Source of the DNA: Alcanivorax sp.
GTDB taxonomy: Bacteria; Pseudomonadota; Gammaproteobacteria; Pseudomonadales; Alcanivoracaceae
Length of the DNA: 14,859 nt
Assembly (NCBI GenBank): GCA_007135015.1
Contig: SLJS01000129.1
Coordinates: 1-14,859 of the forward strand
Direction of reading: 5' to 3'
Notes under the pieces: generated by a model
What the model saw: the letters and a program-made list of their open reading frames with translations, nothing else
Databases searched by the model: none
Told to the model about the DNA's origin: nothing
Made by a program: the position numbers and the translations under genes
Shown here: one piece after another, positions 14,680 to 14,859 of the stretch
How the letters are laid out: the number at the start of each line of letters is the position of its first letter
Numbering within the stretch: the first letter of the stretch is position 1

Positions 14680-14859
14680 CGGCAACCGGCCGGGCCAGGG
14701 GGACCATGGCATGACCGTCTTCCCGGCGGAAAGCGCGGCACTGGCGTAGCCTTCCCTCGCTCCCTGTCCCTCTCCCACCAGGAGGGTGTCGTAGAAGCCC
14801 TGCTCTTTGTTTCGGTGCTTGCGGTTGGAAGCCTCCCCCTGTGAAGAGGGCGTCGCAAA
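14680..14859. repeat. Gene-free right edge with two copies of a REP-flank sequence
   Basis: No credible gene is present in these 180 bases. Two related sequences lie at 14782-14799 (GAGGGTGTCGTAGAAGCC) and 14844-14859 (AAGAGGGCGTCGCAAA, cut by the edge). Both match the minus strand of the REP-type element's right flank at 11956-11975, at 16/18 and 15/16 positions respectively. The second probably begins another copy of that element. No intrinsic terminator for the DUF4197 gene is convincing. Confidence 0.55.

Noticed and set aside
13936..14778. Minus-strand open frame of 280 codons opposite the DUF4197 gene
   Set aside because: The plus strand encodes a lipobox and DUF4197 motifs; the minus frame has none and spans the promoter region.

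Overview
The window comes from a GC-rich bacterium, most likely a gammaproteobacterium. This rests on the DUF4124 and DUF4197 family proteins, the pseudomonad-style REP palindromes around 11.9 kb, and the Tad gene set. I cannot name a genus. No rRNA, tRNA, CRISPR array, insertion sequence or phage gene is visible.

Positions 1-11064, all on the minus strand, hold an almost complete tight adherence (Tad/Flp) type IVc pilus locus. Read in transcription order it is: flp (major pilin), tadV (prepilin peptidase), rcpC/cpaB, rcpA/cpaC (secretin), a small lipoprotein, tadG-like, tadE, a second tadE/tadF-like pseudopilin, tadZ/cpaE, tadA/cpaF (ATPase), tadB, tadC and tadD. TadD is a TPR lipoprotein cut by the left window edge. 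Gaps are short, and several stops and starts touch or overlap, so this is probably one operon. The machine would work as follows. TadV cleaves Flp and the TadE/F pseudopilins. TadA powers polymerisation through the TadB/TadC platform, with TadZ marking the site. RcpA forms the outer-membrane channel with RcpC, TadD and possibly the small lipoprotein. TadG contributes an envelope-anchored part. Two perfect hairpins lie in the two widest gaps I would assign to the operon's interior and divide it into three blocks: flp-tadV, rcpC-rcpA-lipoprotein, and tadG-to-tadD.

Positions 11065-12209 are a non-core patch. A 257-base divergent spacer leads into a DUF4124-like secreted protein (11322-11753, plus strand). 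Next comes a repeat-rich stretch: a REP-type element of about 115 bp with nested inverted repeats, and then a second palindrome. The second palindrome runs directly into a degenerate C-terminal remnant of a second DUF4124-like gene (12032-12175). The simplest reading is an old tandem duplication whose 5' part was replaced by repeats.

Positions 12210-13896 (minus) hold an LplT-type major facilitator transporter whose stop overlaps the start of a VanZ-like membrane protein. Positions 14005-14679 (plus) encode a DUF4197 lipoprotein. The last 80 bases carry two short copies of a sequence also found at one flank of the REP-type element, so another copy of that repeat probably begins at the right edge.

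I did not find a clearly new system. The observations most worth checking are the tiny lipoprotein in the rcpB position, the hairpins that partition the Tad operon, and the repeat-truncated DUF4124 paralogue.
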